The position numbers were made by a program, and so were the translations under genes. From positions 8,984,314 to 9,048,313 of the forward strand of contig NC_080548.1 of the NCBI RefSeq assembly GCF_028640845.1: DNA of 64,000 bases. The letters are read 5' to 3'. Positions 1-10,908 of this stretch are shown one piece after another. Within the stretch, counting starts at the first letter, position 1, and every line of letters begins with the position of its first letter. Source of the DNA: Ahaetulla prasina (taxonomy: Eukaryota; Chordata; Lepidosauria; Squamata; Colubridae). The notes beneath the pieces were generated by a model. That model did no database searches, had not been told where the DNA came from, and saw nothing but the letters and a program-made list of their open reading frames with translations.

Positions 1-389
1 TTTTTGAATGGAGTACTTATTAGAATGTGCATCCCAATGTGTACCCCACAGAGAATAATTTATTGCCAGCAAGATATCTGCATTTAGATGGATGTTCAGT
101 TCGCTTTCCCCATCCAATTGCCCCCTCCTTCCTTAATGAGAGACTGAGGACTCAAGTAACAATTATCTCTTTCCTCTGTCAGAAAGTAAATCAGAATGAG
201 TCAAACAGAACAAAGATTTGAGATAATTATTCCTGCCAGCACAACGATACAGATGGCAAAAAGAAAGTGAAACTGTACAATAATTGGGGTTTCCCTTCCT
301 GATTCCTAGAACACCTCTTTGACTCCCTTCATCTGCATGTGTTCCCTGTATTAAAAACCTATGCTCTGTCCAGGGAAGACTTCTGCAGG
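1..389. other. Unassigned sequence
   Basis: No repeat family, exon or regulatory site is recognised here. The stretch ends where the tail of a minus-strand SINE begins. Confidence 0.4.
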
Positions 390-900
390 AGCAATAGCAA
401 TAGCACTTAGACTTATATATCACTTCACAGTGTTTTACAGCCCTCTCTAAGTGGTTTACAGAGTCAGCCTATTGCCCCCAACAATCTGAGTCCTCATTTT
501 ACTGACTTTGAAAGGATGGAAGGCTGAGTCAACCTTGAACCATGTCAGGATCCAACTGCTGAACTGCTGGCAGCCGGCAGTCAGCAGAAGTAGCCTGCAG
601 TACTGCAGTCTAACCAACGGTGAAATGCTACCAGCTGAACCAGTAGCGATGGGGGCGGGTGGTTCAGAGCACCGGTAGCAATGGCAGTGCACCCGGTCAT
701 CATTACTTCCTGGTTTTAAACAGGAAGTAACCTGTTTTTTACCCTCTGTGCATGCGCAGGAGGGTTTGCGCATGCACAGAGGGTCAGTGTGTGCACATGA
801 TGCACACATGATGCATGGGCGCAGTGCATGCACTTCCAAACTGGTGGGGAAGATATGTAGATTTCACCCCTGATTCTAACCACTGCACCACCATGGCTCT
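390..900 (-). mobile_element. tRNA-derived SINE with GCTATT tail, split by a hAT element
   Basis: Read on the minus strand, the head is GGTGGTGCAGTGGTTAG-like (RNA polymerase III A-box region). A CORE/MIR-like middle containing AAAATGAGGACTC follows, then a TGTAAACC..CTTAGAGAGGGCTGT segment and a tail of GCTATTGCTATTGC. The same family recurs at 23.1, 37.2, 39.8 and 44.4 kb. A 258-bp hAT-type element interrupts it near its head with an 8-bp target-site duplication. The MIR/CORE relationship is inferred from the middle segment. Confidence 0.8.
617..874. mobile_element. hAT miniature element, CAGTGGTGAAAT family, nested in SINE
   Basis: The ends read CGGTGAAAT and ATTTCACCCCTG, an imperfect inverted repeat. 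TCTAACCA lies immediately left (609-616) and again at 875-882, an 8-bp target-site duplication typical of hAT elements. The interior has GC-rich CATGCGCA-type inverted segments and no coding capacity. Confidence 0.75.
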
Positions 901-1110
901 TCAGCTTGTATTCTTTAGATAGACTTGAGATTTTCACTGACAATTATCAAAGTGGAAACCCAGCATACTTAGAGGGAACTGTGGTGGACTCTCCAGTTGG
1001 ACTGAGGGAGGTGTTAAAAGAGGGCTGAACTTAAGATTCTGTACACTGCAGGAAGCAGCACAGGTCTTACTCCCTCCCCACCCCAAAATCCCCCAGAATT
1101 CTCAAGCCAG

Positions 1111-2030
1111 TGGTGGGATTCAAATAATTTAACAACTGGTTCTGTGAGTGTGCATAGATGGGGTGACTAGGTGGTCATGGGACTGGGTGGGCATGGCCAA
1201 CTTGACATCACTCATGGCAAGGTGGAGTGGCTGTCCTCCTGGCCGGGTCTGGCCACAAGCGGCACCGGGACCGGCAGGCAATGGGATGCGCGGCTGGTGT
1301 GAAGAAAAGAATGGAACCTCCCTCTCTTCTGACACTGGCCAGGCAGGTGAGCAACCTCCTGTCCAGTGGGGAAAGGGTCCTCCCAGGGGCCATGCTTGCT
1401 GGGAGAGCACTCTCTCTCTCCCCCTGACCATGAACCGCATGGTCATGCAGTTCCTGGCCAGGGGGAGAGAGAGCATTCTCCCAGCTAGCATGGCTATGCA
1501 GCTCCTCAGCCGGTATTCAGAGGCAAGTGGGAAGTCCTGGGAAGCACAGAAATGGAGCTCCGATGCTTGTGGCAAAGCAAGACAGGCAAGCCTAGGGACG
1601 GGGGCGGGGGCAGCTAGCTAGCTAGGCTGCGAGCACTGCATGCGATGGAGATGTGGCAGCAGCGGAGCTAGCCAGGCAAGGCTGGGGATGGAAGTGGGGG
1701 CAGCACAACAGTGGCAGCCTAGGTCAGCCAAGGACTCAGCACTCGACCGGAGCTTTCCGCAGTGGCAGGAAGGCTGGGCGGCTTGGCCTGGGAATCGACT
1801 TGACTGGGGCTTGCAGTCAGGGGTGGTATTGACTTATCTTAACAACTGGTTCACAAATGTGAGCAACCACCTCTGCGTGTGCCTCCTCCGTGTATGCACA
1901 GGACTTTCTGCACATGCACAGAGCATAAATAAAAGGACGTGATGATGTCTGAGTGGGTGGGTGGAGCCTCTCGCAGGCCCAACTATCAGGTCTCCCGAAC
2001 AGGCTAGAACCGGAAAAAATCCCACCACTG
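1111..2030. mobile_element. GC-rich composite of two CAGTGGTGGGATT-type elements
   Basis: Two similar 5' ends, at 1111 (CAGTGGTGGGATTC followed by TTAACAACTGGTTC) and 1818 (CAGGGGTGGTATTG followed by TTAACAACTGGTTC), and a closing end ATCCCACCACTG at 2030 suggest two related non-autonomous elements, the second intact. The interior of the first has a fold-back around 1410-1475, with CTCTCTCTCCCCCTG opposing CAGGGGGAGAGAGAG. I could not find matching target-site duplications, so boundaries are provisional. Open frames through this GC-rich stretch look incidental. Confidence 0.45.
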
Positions 2031-2467
2031 TCTCTATTCCCAAGGAAATGCAGTCAGTTTGGTGAAATTCTTGTAATATGGGTGACTAACAATATAGCTT
2101 CTGCTTGAGACAATCCATAAGTGGTTCTGGTTGCTTGCACCAGACCTGAACCAAGTTAGGTAAAGTTGAATGGAAGCTGGCAAGATTATGGAAACTTTTG
2201 CATGGAGGGAGAGCCTGAATCTTTCCTGTTTGGAGCAAAACCTCCAGTCATGTGAAAGAATATTTATACACATGTGGCCGTTTACTACATCACTTGACTC
2301 AGAAATCACACTTATGCTGCAAAAAGAGATAGAGAATCCAAAACTTTCCCTTGGTGTGTAAGTCTAGTGCATGTCTATTTTAATTTAGGGCAGTAGTAAA
2401 AATATCACCATCATCCCTTTTGTATTTTTTTTTGCAACCTACCTAAAGTACTTAAGGTAATCTAAGG

Positions 2468-2564
2468 CAAGGGTCTGCAAAGTTGGCTCTTTTAAGACTT
2501 GTGGACTTCAACTCTGGGAGTTGAAGTCCACAAGTCTTAAAAGAGACAAGTTTGCAGACCCCTG
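2468..2564. mobile_element. Palindromic hAT hairpin element (CAGGGGTCTGCAAACTTG ends)
   Basis: Two inverted arms carry AAGACTTGTGGACTTCAACT and its complement, with terminal CAAGGGTCTGC and GCAGACCCCTG. ATCTAAGG occurs directly on both sides (2460-2467 and 2565-2572), a perfect 8-bp target-site duplication. It is one of several copies of this family in the window. Confidence 0.9.
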
Positions 2565-2572
2565 ATCTAAGG

Positions 2573-3141
2573 TATTTCAGGATAGTGAATATTGCCATGT
2601 GGCTAGTGATATATTAAGTTGGTCTATAAGTCCTACAGGGTTATTTTTCTCTCCCCTTGGAAAAAAAAGCAAATCATTTCAGACCCAGGAAAGTGTCATA
2701 TATTTCCTACAAGAAAGCATGTTTGGTGTATCCCATTTATAAAAGGATGATTTCTCACTGTGAGAAGATGATCTGGTAGATCACCGTCTCTCTTGGAGTT
2801 TACATTTTCCCCAAATTATGAGTCTTTGTGGTAGTAGAGAAGTTGCAAGGACTGGAGTGATCTGTTTGTATTGCATGTCCAGAAGTTTTACTTAAAAGCC
2901 TCTATGTCCTTCTGTGCATTTTCAACTTAGTTACTCACTGGTATTACGGACACCAATGTCTTCTCTAAGAATTTGAAGGTCACTATGCTGAGATTTTAAC
3001 CATGCCTGAAGTTCCCACTTGCTTTCAGAGATAAATATTTGCAGATACAGCTCCACTAATTACATTTCAAGGAATCAAGAGTCTCAGCTGGATGATTCAT
3101 ACTTGAGGGTAGAAAAAAAATCCAAGGAATTGTTTCCAAAC
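2573..3141. other. Unassigned sequence
   Basis: AT-rich sequence with no recognised repeat or exon. Confidence 0.35.
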
Positions 3142-3149
3142 AACCCAAG

Positions 3150-3324
3150 CTGTGGTGGGTTGTTACCGGTTCGCCCCGGATCAGGCGAACCGGTAGCGGC
3201 AGTGGGAGGCTCCACCCACCTGCGCAGGACACTTCTGTGCATGCGCAGAAGTGTTGCACGCGTATGCGAGTGTGGAAGCACCCATGAGAGAACTGGTAGC
3301 GATGGATTTTGAAACCTACTATTG
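3150..3324. mobile_element. hAT miniature element with GTTACCGGTTCG inverted motifs
   Basis: The element starts CTGTGGTGGGTTGTTACC and ends AACCTACTATTG. AACCCAAG at 3142-3149 and AACCCAAA at 3325-3332 match at 7 of 8 positions. Inside, ACCGGTTCGCC and GGCGAACCGGT form a short palindrome, followed by CpG-rich GCATGCGCAGAAG repeats. Relatives lie at 15.5, 36.0 and 54.1 kb. Confidence 0.8.
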
Positions 3325-3334
3325 AACCCAAAGA

Positions 3335-3905
3335 GAGGAAACTAGACAATTGAGCTTTTTCAAATGGCAAGTGGACTTTGTTTCTGCTTGAAGATGTTTC
3401 ACTTCTCATCCAAAAAGTTTCTTCAGTTCTAACAGAACTAAAAAAGCTTCTTGGATGAGAAACAGAATGTCTTCAAGGAGAAACACTTGCCTTTTGAAAA
3501 AACACCTTTGGAACAACCATGACCTGGATGACTGAGAATTTCCATAAACATTTAGACATTTCCCATTCCAATTTCATCAACAGGCACATTGTCCAACAGT
3601 CAGCCTATGAACCCCTCAGAATTCAAATCAACCACACAGCCAACCAGAGACAGCACTGACCCTCAACCAACCCACACAAGCCCCCCCCAATCAGCACTTC
3701 ACCTCCCAATGACCCGTAACCTCCCCATCACAAGACCCTCATTTGACATATCCACACCTGACCGATCACAAGACCTACTGACCACATAAGGTCTTATAAA
3801 CAGAAGAACACTGACATCCCCTAAACTCTGCTAAAAATGTTACCTAGCCTGGTAATGAAATGTTCGGAAACCCACCTGCAAGCTCAGAGAACGAACCTTC
3901 ACTAG
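3335..3905. mobile_element. Unassigned retroelement-like remnant with inverted CTTCAGTTCT motifs
   Basis: Contains CTTCAGTTCTAACAGAACT and CTTCTTGGATGAGAAAC, and later CCTGGTAATGAAATG before CAAGCTCAGAG. I recall such strings from Penelope-like retroelement 3' regions in vertebrates, but that memory is weak and no reading frame supports it. It abuts the BovB fragment on its right. Confidence 0.3.
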
Positions 3906-3924
3906 ATTAGCAATGCTAATATAG

Positions 3925-4328
3925 ATAGTTGGACCATAAGAAAAGCTGAGCGCCAAAGAATTGAGGCCTTTGAACTCTGGTGCTGGAGAAGACTCCTGCA
4001 AGTCCCTTGGACTGCAAGGCGAACAAACAAGCCAGTTCTAGAGGAGATCAACCCTGACTGCTCTTTAGAAGGCCAGATCCTGAAGATGAAACTGAAATAC
4101 TTTGGCCACCTAATGAGAAAGAAGGACTCACTGGAGAATAGCCTAATGCTGGGAAAGATTGAGGGCAAAAGAAGAAGGAGACGACAGAGAATGAGGTGGC
4201 TGGATGGAGTCACTGAAGCAATAGGCATGAATTTAAATGGACTCCAGGGGATGGTAGAGGACAGGAAGGCCTGGAGGAATGTTGTCCATGGGGTCGCGAT
4301 GGGTCGACTTTGCAACTAACAACAAAAA
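3925..4328 (+). pseudogene. BovB (RTE-type) LINE, 3' end of ORF2
   Basis: The plus-strand translation holds the BovB C-terminal signature: WTIRKAE, then FELWCWRRLL, VPWTAR, then KYFGHLMRK, LMLGKIEGKRRR, MRWLDGVT and a stop after the VHGVA-type segment. This is the end of the reverse-transcriptase protein of a non-LTR retrotransposon. Only about 130 codons remain, so this copy is dead on arrival (5' truncated). A Tc1/pogo-like miniature element follows within a few bases. BovB is known for horizontal movement among vertebrates and supplies the tail used by Sauria SINEs, three of which lie in this window. Confidence 0.9.
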
Positions 4329-4330
4329 TA

Positions 4331-4729
4331 TAGATAGTCCACAATTTACAGCCATTCATTTAGTGACGTTCAAAGTTAAAACAGCATTGAAAAAGTGACA
4401 TGACCAGTCTTTGCACTTGTGATCATTGCAGCATCCCATGGTCATTTGATCAAAATTCAAGAGTTTGGCAACTGGTATGTATTTAACAGTTGCAGCATTT
4501 CAGGGGTCATGCAGTTATCCTTCCTAGATGACTTCCAACAAGCAAGCTCAATGAGAGAAACTGGACCTGCTTAACAACTATGGGATACAAAGCAATTAGA
4601 ATGATTCATTTAACAAGTGTTAAAGCAAAAAAAGTTCACAGACTTGGGCATGGTTCACTTAACAACTGCCTTGATTAGCAACAGAAATTCTGGTCCCAAC
4701 TGTAGTCAAAACACCTGTAGTGAGTTTCT
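4331..4729 (+). mobile_element. Tigger/pogo-like MITE (TACAGGTAGTCCTC family)
   Basis: Starts TAGATAGTCCACAATTTACA and ends near ACACCTGTAG, a decayed pair of inverted ends. The interior carries the family landmarks CATTTAGTGAC, GTTGCAGCAT, GGTCAT and repeated TTAACAACTG. Six other copies occur at 5.2, 11.5, 13.3, 24.4, 58.7 and 61.5 kb. The TA target and the pogo/Tigger assignment are inferred from the end sequence. Confidence 0.75.
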
Positions 4730-5160
4730 GGTCACCGGTAAAAACAGTTTTTCCGTAGCACATTGGAGGATTAGGTGTATCATTGTCTTGTTTCATTCTT
4801 TTTACTTTTGCATCTGCTAGGAATCCACATAGAATATATTAAAGCAGTATGCCAATCAATCAGTACACAATTTGACCAAAAACATGCTATTTAAGTGGGC
4901 TGCCGTACAGTAATATGACTTGATCATTCCAGGTGTGCATACTGTAGGAACCTAGACAGCTGTGGTTTGTAAACATATAACATGTGGCTTTTCATATTGT
5001 GGAGTTCTAGTCTAAGGACAGGCTGTCTGTCATCTATGAGCAGAGAACTGTTCAAAGATATTGGCTTCATCTTTGTATCATGCCCTCTACCAATTCGCCA
5101 ACAGTCCCTATATTTTATAATCTTAGTTTACAAATCTCTTTGTACTTAGCTTTACTCCAG
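4730..5160. other. Unassigned sequence
   Basis: No recognised repeat or exon. Confidence 0.35.
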
Positions 5161-5535
5161 TACAGGTAATCCTCAATTTGAGGATTGAGCCCAACATTTC
5201 TGTTGTTAAGTGAGACATTTGTAAAGTAAGTTTTGCCCATTTTACGACCTTCCTTGCCACAGTTGTTAAGTGAATCAGTGCAGTTGTTAAGTTACTATCT
5301 ACTAAATGAATCTGGCTTCCCCATTGACTTTGCCTGTCAGAAGGTTGCAAAAGTTCATCATGTGACCTTGGGACACAGCAACGGTCATAAATATGAACCA
5401 GTTGCCAAGCATGTGAATTTTAATCATGTGATCATGGGGATGCTGCAAAATCATAACTGGTCATAACTCACATTTTTCGGTGCTATTGTAATTTTGATCA
5501 CTAAACAAACTGTTGTAAGTCGAGGACTACCTATA
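5161..5535 (-). mobile_element. Tigger/pogo-like MITE, nearly complete
   Basis: TACAGGTAATCCTCAATTTG on the left pairs with GTCGAGGACTACCTATA on the right. The interior holds TTAAGTGAATC and GTTGTTAAGT motifs in the opposite order to the 4.3-kb copy, so this copy is inverted. TA dinucleotides border both ends. Confidence 0.8.
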
Positions 5536-7040
5536 TATTTCAGTGGCTTCTTATGCAGAAAATCCTAGTTTAGATCTTAGACATCATTCGACAGAGATGG
5601 ACAGATCTTTGTCTAAAATCCTGAAGTGACTTCCAAATCTAAATGAATAATATTGACTTGGAGGAACCAAGTTGTTTGTCTGTTTGAACATTTAGACTTA
5701 TCTACCAGTTTTTGTTTTTAGCAATAAATATTAGTGATTAATTTGGATCATTGAGGTATATTTCCAAAGTATCAACTATTTTGTGTGTGTGTGTGTTTTA
5801 TAAATCACAATGGCTGGATTCACGTACGAACCATCATGAGAAAGGCTTTTCTTATGCACTTCCCAAGATCAGGTCTAAAGTTTCTGTTTATTCCATGGAC
5901 CTTTTTGGCCCTGAAAATACAAACTGTACCCTAAAGGCTTAAACGCTACAGTGAGCTTTGGAATGGAAATGTGAATGCACATTTGATCAACTAATAAAAT
6001 TGCTGAGATGACTAAGCTTGTTCTTAGAATTCACTGCTGCTCTCTCCACTTCAAGAAATACTTTTGGCTTTCTTCAGAAGATGCTCACGCTGTTGCAATT
6101 ACAAGAACATAGTGCTTTTGATTTTAATAATTAAAAAAGGGACATAATAAAAACCAAAACAAAACATAATGTTCTCAACCTCAGCTATGGAAAAGACTAT
6201 CTCATTTGTCTTAGTTTCTTACCATCCTGAAGGTTTTATGAGTATTTTAAAAGCTGGGGTAAGATTGCCTTATTTTTATATTGGAAAAAAATGGTGGTTC
6301 TTTGCAACAGCTTTATGCCTGTCACAAATGTAGTTATTGTCTCTTAGATTCTGCATCTGGATCTTTGTTCTTTGTTTATTCAACCACAAGGTTGAAAGTT
6401 ACATGCAGAAGAGATCTTACATTGGGGAAAATATAGATGTCAAAAAGAGGAAAAATAGCTTCATTAGGAAGTTATTTGGTTTTTAAAGAATGAAGGCAGA
6501 ATGCATAAAGGAATCTTAGTGTTAGGAGTCATTGCAAATCTAAATAGCTATAAAACTTACTTAACGAACATTTTAAAAAAGTATCATTACACCAGGAATG
6601 CTGCACTGCTAATACGAACAGTTAAACAGAGATAATATGTTTAGTGATTTGCATAGCTGGAATATACAAAGAGAGCAAATTTGTACATGTGACTGTCATG
6701 CTGCTCCACTCCAAATAGACCTGTTCACTACATATGGTTTATATTATAAAGGGGGGTGGGGTGGCTAGCATGTGTGGTACAATGCTGGGAAACTGCCAGT
6801 TAGCCTGGAAGGAGGGGTCAAGTAGGGACCTAGTTGGAGTCATTGTGCAGCTGCACATGCCATAATCCTGACCTCCCAAGACCCATGAAGGCAAGCAAGT
6901 GTGGTGAGATTCTTGTAAGATAGGTAGTGGAAAATAAAGTTGATGACTTTAGCTATTCACGACTGGCTCTGTTTGTTTGCACTTGACATTCAAACACTGA
7001 ACCCCTTTCATTGTTGAGACTCTAATACAGAATATTGTAT
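5536..7040. other. Unassigned AT-rich sequence
   Basis: About 1.5 kb without a recognised repeat. A short (GT)n run lies near 5783-5797. No splice-flanked open frame stands out. Confidence 0.35.
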
Positions 7041-7413
7041 CAGGGGAAGGTCCTTCTCTGTGGGAGCTCCCACACTCTGGAACGAGCTTCCCCCGGGTTT
7101 ACGCCAAATATCTGACCTTCGGACCTTCCGCCGCAAACTGAAGACACATCTTTTCATTCGCGTGGGGCTGGCTTAAATTTTATTGATTTTAAATTTTAAA
7201 TTTTATTGATTTTAAATTTTCTATTATTAATTTTAAGGGGTTTTAGTTTTATATATTTTAAAGTTTTTAGGCCAATTATAAAATAAGTTTTTTAATTTGT
7301 ATTTGAATTGTATATTGTATTGCCTGTTTTTACTTTTGGCTGTACACCGCCCTGAGTCCTTCGGGAGAAGGGCGGTATAAAAATCGAATAAATAATAATA
7401 AAATAATAATAAT
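7041..7413 (+). mobile_element. L2-type LINE, 5'-truncated 3' end
   Basis: Opens with the last codons of the L2 ORF2 family (FSVGAP, LWNELPPGL, LRTFRRKLK) and continues through an AT-rich 3' UTR to the terminal hairpin ACCGCCCT..TTCG..AGGGCGGT at 7344-7374 and an AATAAT tail. It is directly joined to a minus-strand CR1. Confidence 0.9.
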
Positions 7414-8750
7414 AACAGAGTTGGAAGGGATCTTATAGATCATCTAGTCCAACCCCCTGCTCAAGCAGGAGACCCTATGCCATTTCTGACAAGTAGTTCT
7501 CCAGTCTTTTCTTGAAAGCCTCCAGTGATGAAGCACCCATAACTTCCAAATGCAACTTCTGTTCCATTAGTTGATTGTTCACATTGTCAGAAAATTTCCC
7601 CTTATTTTTAGGTTGAATCTCTCCTTTCATTTCATTTCATTTCATTTATTAGATTTTTATACCGCCCTTCTCCCGAAGGACTCAGGGCGGTTCACAGCCA
7701 AATAAAACAATAAAAAGAGCACAATAAAACAATAATTAAAAAACGTATTAAATATAAGGCCAAATTAAAATCCATTTAAAACCATAAAACCCCATAAAAT
7801 TTAAATCCAAATATTAAAAACTACTAAAAATTTCTATGCCAGTCCTGCGTGAATAAATAGGTATGTCTTCAACTCGCGGCGGAAGGTCTGAAGGTCAGGC
7901 AGTTGACAGAGTCCTGGGGGAAGTTCATTCCAGAGGGTGGGAGCCCCCACAGAGAAGGCCCTTCCCCTGGGGGCCGTCAACCGACATTGCTTGGTGGACG
8001 GCACCCTGAGGAGTCCTTGATCAGTTTCCATCCATTATTCCTTGTCTGGCCTTCGGGTGCTTTGGAAAATAGGCTTTCCCCCTCCTCTCTGAGAGAGCCT
8101 TTCAAATATTGGAACCCTGCTATCATGTCTCCCCTGGTCCTTCTCGTCACTAGGCTAGCCATGCCCAGTTCTTACAACTGTTCTTCATATGCTTTAGCCT
8201 CCAAACCTAATCATCTTTGTTGCTCTTCTCTGCACTCTTTCTAGAGTCTTTTTTATAGTGTGGTGTGGTGTTTCGAAACTGGATGAAGTATTCTAGGTGT
8301 GGCCTTAATAAGATTTTATAGAGTGGTACTAGCACTTCATGTGATCTTGATTCAATATCTCTGTCAATGCAATTTAGGATTGCATTGGCTTTTTTTTTTT
8401 GGCTGGTGGCTGTATACTGCTGGCTCATATTTAATTGATTGTCCACTAGGACTCCAAGATCCATCTCACAGTTACTGCTATTAAGCCAGTTTCACCTAAT
8501 CTATACAAGTTGTTGGTGTTTTTTTTTTTTGGTCTAAGTGTAAGACCTTACTTTTCTCAACAATTAATTTCATTTTGTTAGATAGGGCCCAGTGTTCAAA
8601 TATGTTGAGATCAGCCTGGATCTTGATCCTATGATCAAGGGTGTTGGCTGTTCCTGCCAGCTTAATGTCATCTACAAATTTCCCTTTCTATTCCCTCATC
8701 CAAGTCATTTATAAAGATATTGAAGAGTACTGAGCCTAAGATGGAACTAA
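7414..8750 (-). mobile_element. CR1 LINE, minus strand, interrupted by L2
   Basis: The left edge is the CR1 3' end (ACAGAGTTGGAAGGGATCTT, complement of the usual 3' terminus). Toward 8750, minus-strand translation gives RT pieces: DLGVLVDNQLN, LRPHLEY and, near 8720, GSVLFNIFINDLDEG. Frames are broken by stops and indels, so it is an old 5'-truncated copy. A 387-bp L2 fragment sits inside it. Confidence 0.85.
7627..8013 (-). mobile_element. L2-type LINE 3' end nested in CR1
   Basis: The minus-strand element begins at its right end with ORF2 terminal codons (VPSTKQCRL, GRAFSVGAP, LWNELPPGL, FRRELKTYLF) and ends at left in the terminal hairpin and a (TGAAA)n tail. The CR1 reads continuously across it once removed; TCCTT occurs at both junctions (7622-7626 and 8014-8018). 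Confidence 0.85.
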
Positions 8751-9925
8751 ATCTAAATCAACTGTCAACATGGAAGAGAAGATTAGTCGTTATACCTTTC
8801 CTAACATATAAAAAGAAATCAGAAATTGGTAATCCCTTGTATGTTAGCTGGTGATTTGTCAGAGATGGTTGTTCCTCCTTTCACTTTTAAAATAATTGTG
8901 TTATCCCACAGCTTTCAAGAGGGATCGTGAAGAGGACTGGACAAGTCCTCTTAATAAGAAATGGGACAGCTTGTCAAGAAATGGGAGCTCAAATATTCAG
9001 TCGCTGAAATGGATTCAACAAAGATTTGACAGCTGAAAACAACTGAAGTTTGAGACTTGGAGGGATACACTGATTACTTAAACTGAATTTGAAACCAAGT
9101 GAGGCCAATCTACATTTTTTTTTACACTTGCATTTTAGGAGTACAAATTAACCCAAACCCAATTAGTGTCATGTTAGTAAATGTAAAAAAAAGAGTTTCT
9201 TTTTTTCTCTCTAATATGTTTACAAAGAAAGATCTATGTAGACAGCAACTATAAGCATTTTCTCCCTCTTTTTTTAATTGCCACTTTTTAAATATATATC
9301 TGGTTATTTTCAAAAAGCCAGTGGCTGAATTATAACGTCTTTTAGTGCAGGCCATCAATCAGACTTCATCATTGGCAGGCCTTATTACTGATAATGTCTC
9401 TTTTTTCTTCACTGGACATTAAAAAAAAAATCAAAAGTAAAGAGAATTGCTTCAGAAGAGAGTGGAGAAAGAAAAAGCGAAAATGTGTCCAAAAGTTGAC
9501 AGAAGCAGCCGAGTTTTTATTTTTCTCATGCCACCTGAAGGAGCTGTCTAGATATTTGTTAAAGAAAAGCTCTGCTCTCCAAATGACAGATGATATAGTA
9601 ATTTTATCTCCTTGAGCCCCTTTAATAAATATCAGGATCGCTTCAAGTTTGGCAGCTGTTGGAGAAAACTGTAAAAATAGGAAATTTTGTATCATTGCCA
9701 TGTAACATGGCAGCTTCTCTTTTCTGACATCAAGAAAGGAGCTCCAGATCACACATTGAAAATAGATGAATTAAATTGTCCGGTGGCATTGTACAAAACA
9801 TTGGCAAAACCATCAATAATTGTTGGATTGCACCTGCATGATAAACTGGCAGGAAACCAATCGACAACTAAAACAAAAAGATTCCAGTATACTGTAGCAA
9901 GCATCAAAACTCACCTGGTTATATA
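8751..9925. other. Unassigned sequence
   Basis: About 1.2 kb with no recognised repeat. Open frames on both strands at 9370-9750 overlap each other and lack family features, so I do not call a gene. Confidence 0.35.
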
Positions 9926-10245
9926 TACCCTGTTTCTCTGAAAATAAGACCACCCTCTGATAATAAGCCCAATCGGGCTTTTGAGCACATGGGCTAAAAT
10001 AAGCCCCCTCCCCCAAAAAATAAGCCATCTCCGAAAATATTTAAATGCATGCGAAGCAGGTCCCTGCCATTTCCTCTGATTAGGCTTAGAGAGACAGAGC
10101 TGGAAATCAGGTAAGACAGCAAGAGGAGCCCTGTCTTGCCCCACACACCCCAAAATAATAAGACCTTCCTGAAAATAAGGCCAAGCACTTATTTCGGGGT
10201 TCAAAAAATATAAGACAGGGTCTTATTATTGGAAAGACATGGGTA
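9926..10245. mobile_element. Mariner-like non-autonomous element (TACCCTGTTTC ends)
   Basis: The left end TACCCTGTTTCTCTGAAAAT and the right end complement TACCCATGTCTTTCC are imperfect inverted repeats bordered by TA. AATAAGACC/AATAAGCC motifs repeat inside in both orientations. There is no coding capacity. The mariner assignment is inferred from the TA target and the ends. Confidence 0.65.
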
Positions 10246-10323
10246 TATGGAACCTAGAACTGATACTGGGCAGAAAGATGTATTCTTTCAAAGGGTTTTC
10301 CCCCCTCTAATTCAAATTATAAG

Positions 10324-10672
10324 GGACGCTTAGGGGCTCAGGGGCTAGGATGTTGAGCTTGTCGATTGAAAGGTTGGCAGCTCAGTGGTTTGAATCCCTA
10401 GTGCTGCCGTGTAACGGGGTTCCCGTTACTTGTCCTAGCTTTGCCAACCTAGCAGTTTTGAAAGCACTTAAAATGCAAATAGAAAAAATAGGGACCACCT
10501 TGGTGGGAAGGTAACAGCGTTCTGTGCGCCCTTGGTGTTGAGTCATGCCGGCCACATGACCACGGAGATGTGTTCAGACAGCGCTGGCTCTTCGGCTTTG
10601 AAACGGAGATGAGCACCGCCCCCTAGAGTTGGTAACGACTAGCACATATGTGCGAGGGAAACTTTACTTTTA
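10324..10672 (+). mobile_element. Sauria SINE, full length
   Basis: The tRNA-like head has an A-box region GGCTAGGATGTTGAGCTTG and a B-box GGTTTGAATCC. The body includes CCACATGACCACGGAGATG and GAGCACCGCCCCCTAGAGT, and the BovB-type tail ends GGAAACTTTACTTTTA. Transcribed by RNA polymerase III and mobilised by BovB enzymes in known relatives. This copy has no obvious disruption of the promoter boxes. Confidence 0.9.
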
Positions 10673-10756
10673 ATTCAAATTGATGAGAGAAGAATTGTTT
10701 TAGAAATTTGTTTCAAAGCAGAAAGGAATTCAGGAAAATTCTCTCAGGTGAAATGT

Positions 10757-10777
10757 GATGTTTCTCTCTCTCTCTCT

Positions 10778-10808
<31 letters not shown>

Positions 10809-10862
10809 CCTCTCCCTCTCCCTCCCCCCTTCCTCTTCCTTTTCCTCTCCCTCTCTCTGCTT
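10757..10862 (+). repeat. Polypyrimidine (CT)n/(CCCTCT)n tract
   Basis: About 100 bases of C and T on the plus strand in blocks of CTCTCT and CCCTCTCC with mirror-like symmetry. It lies about 50 bases left of a solo LTR. Confidence 0.95.
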
Positions 10863-10908
10863 TATATGCAATCACCTGGCTGTTCATTGCCCAGACATTT
10901 TTCCAGAA

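Noticed and set aside
1129..1621. Overlapping 148- and 157-codon frames as genes
   Set aside because: They lie in a GC-rich segment bounded by CAGTGGTGGGATT-type transposon ends and are antisense to one another.
3340..3900. Hammerhead ribozyme of a Penelope-like element
   Set aside because: GATGAGAAAC and AATGAAATG recall parts of a hammerhead core, but I cannot find a full CUGANGA, stem II and GAAA arrangement with a cleavage site, so no ribozyme is called.
9369..9752. Minus-strand 127-codon open frame as a gene
   Set aside because: It overlaps a plus-strand frame of similar quality, is rich in Phe and Leu as expected from T-rich DNA, and has no recognised domain.
10324..10400. Functional tRNA gene
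   Set aside because: A and B boxes are present but the sequence continues into a Sauria SINE body and tail; no tRNA cloverleaf with an acceptor stem closes.
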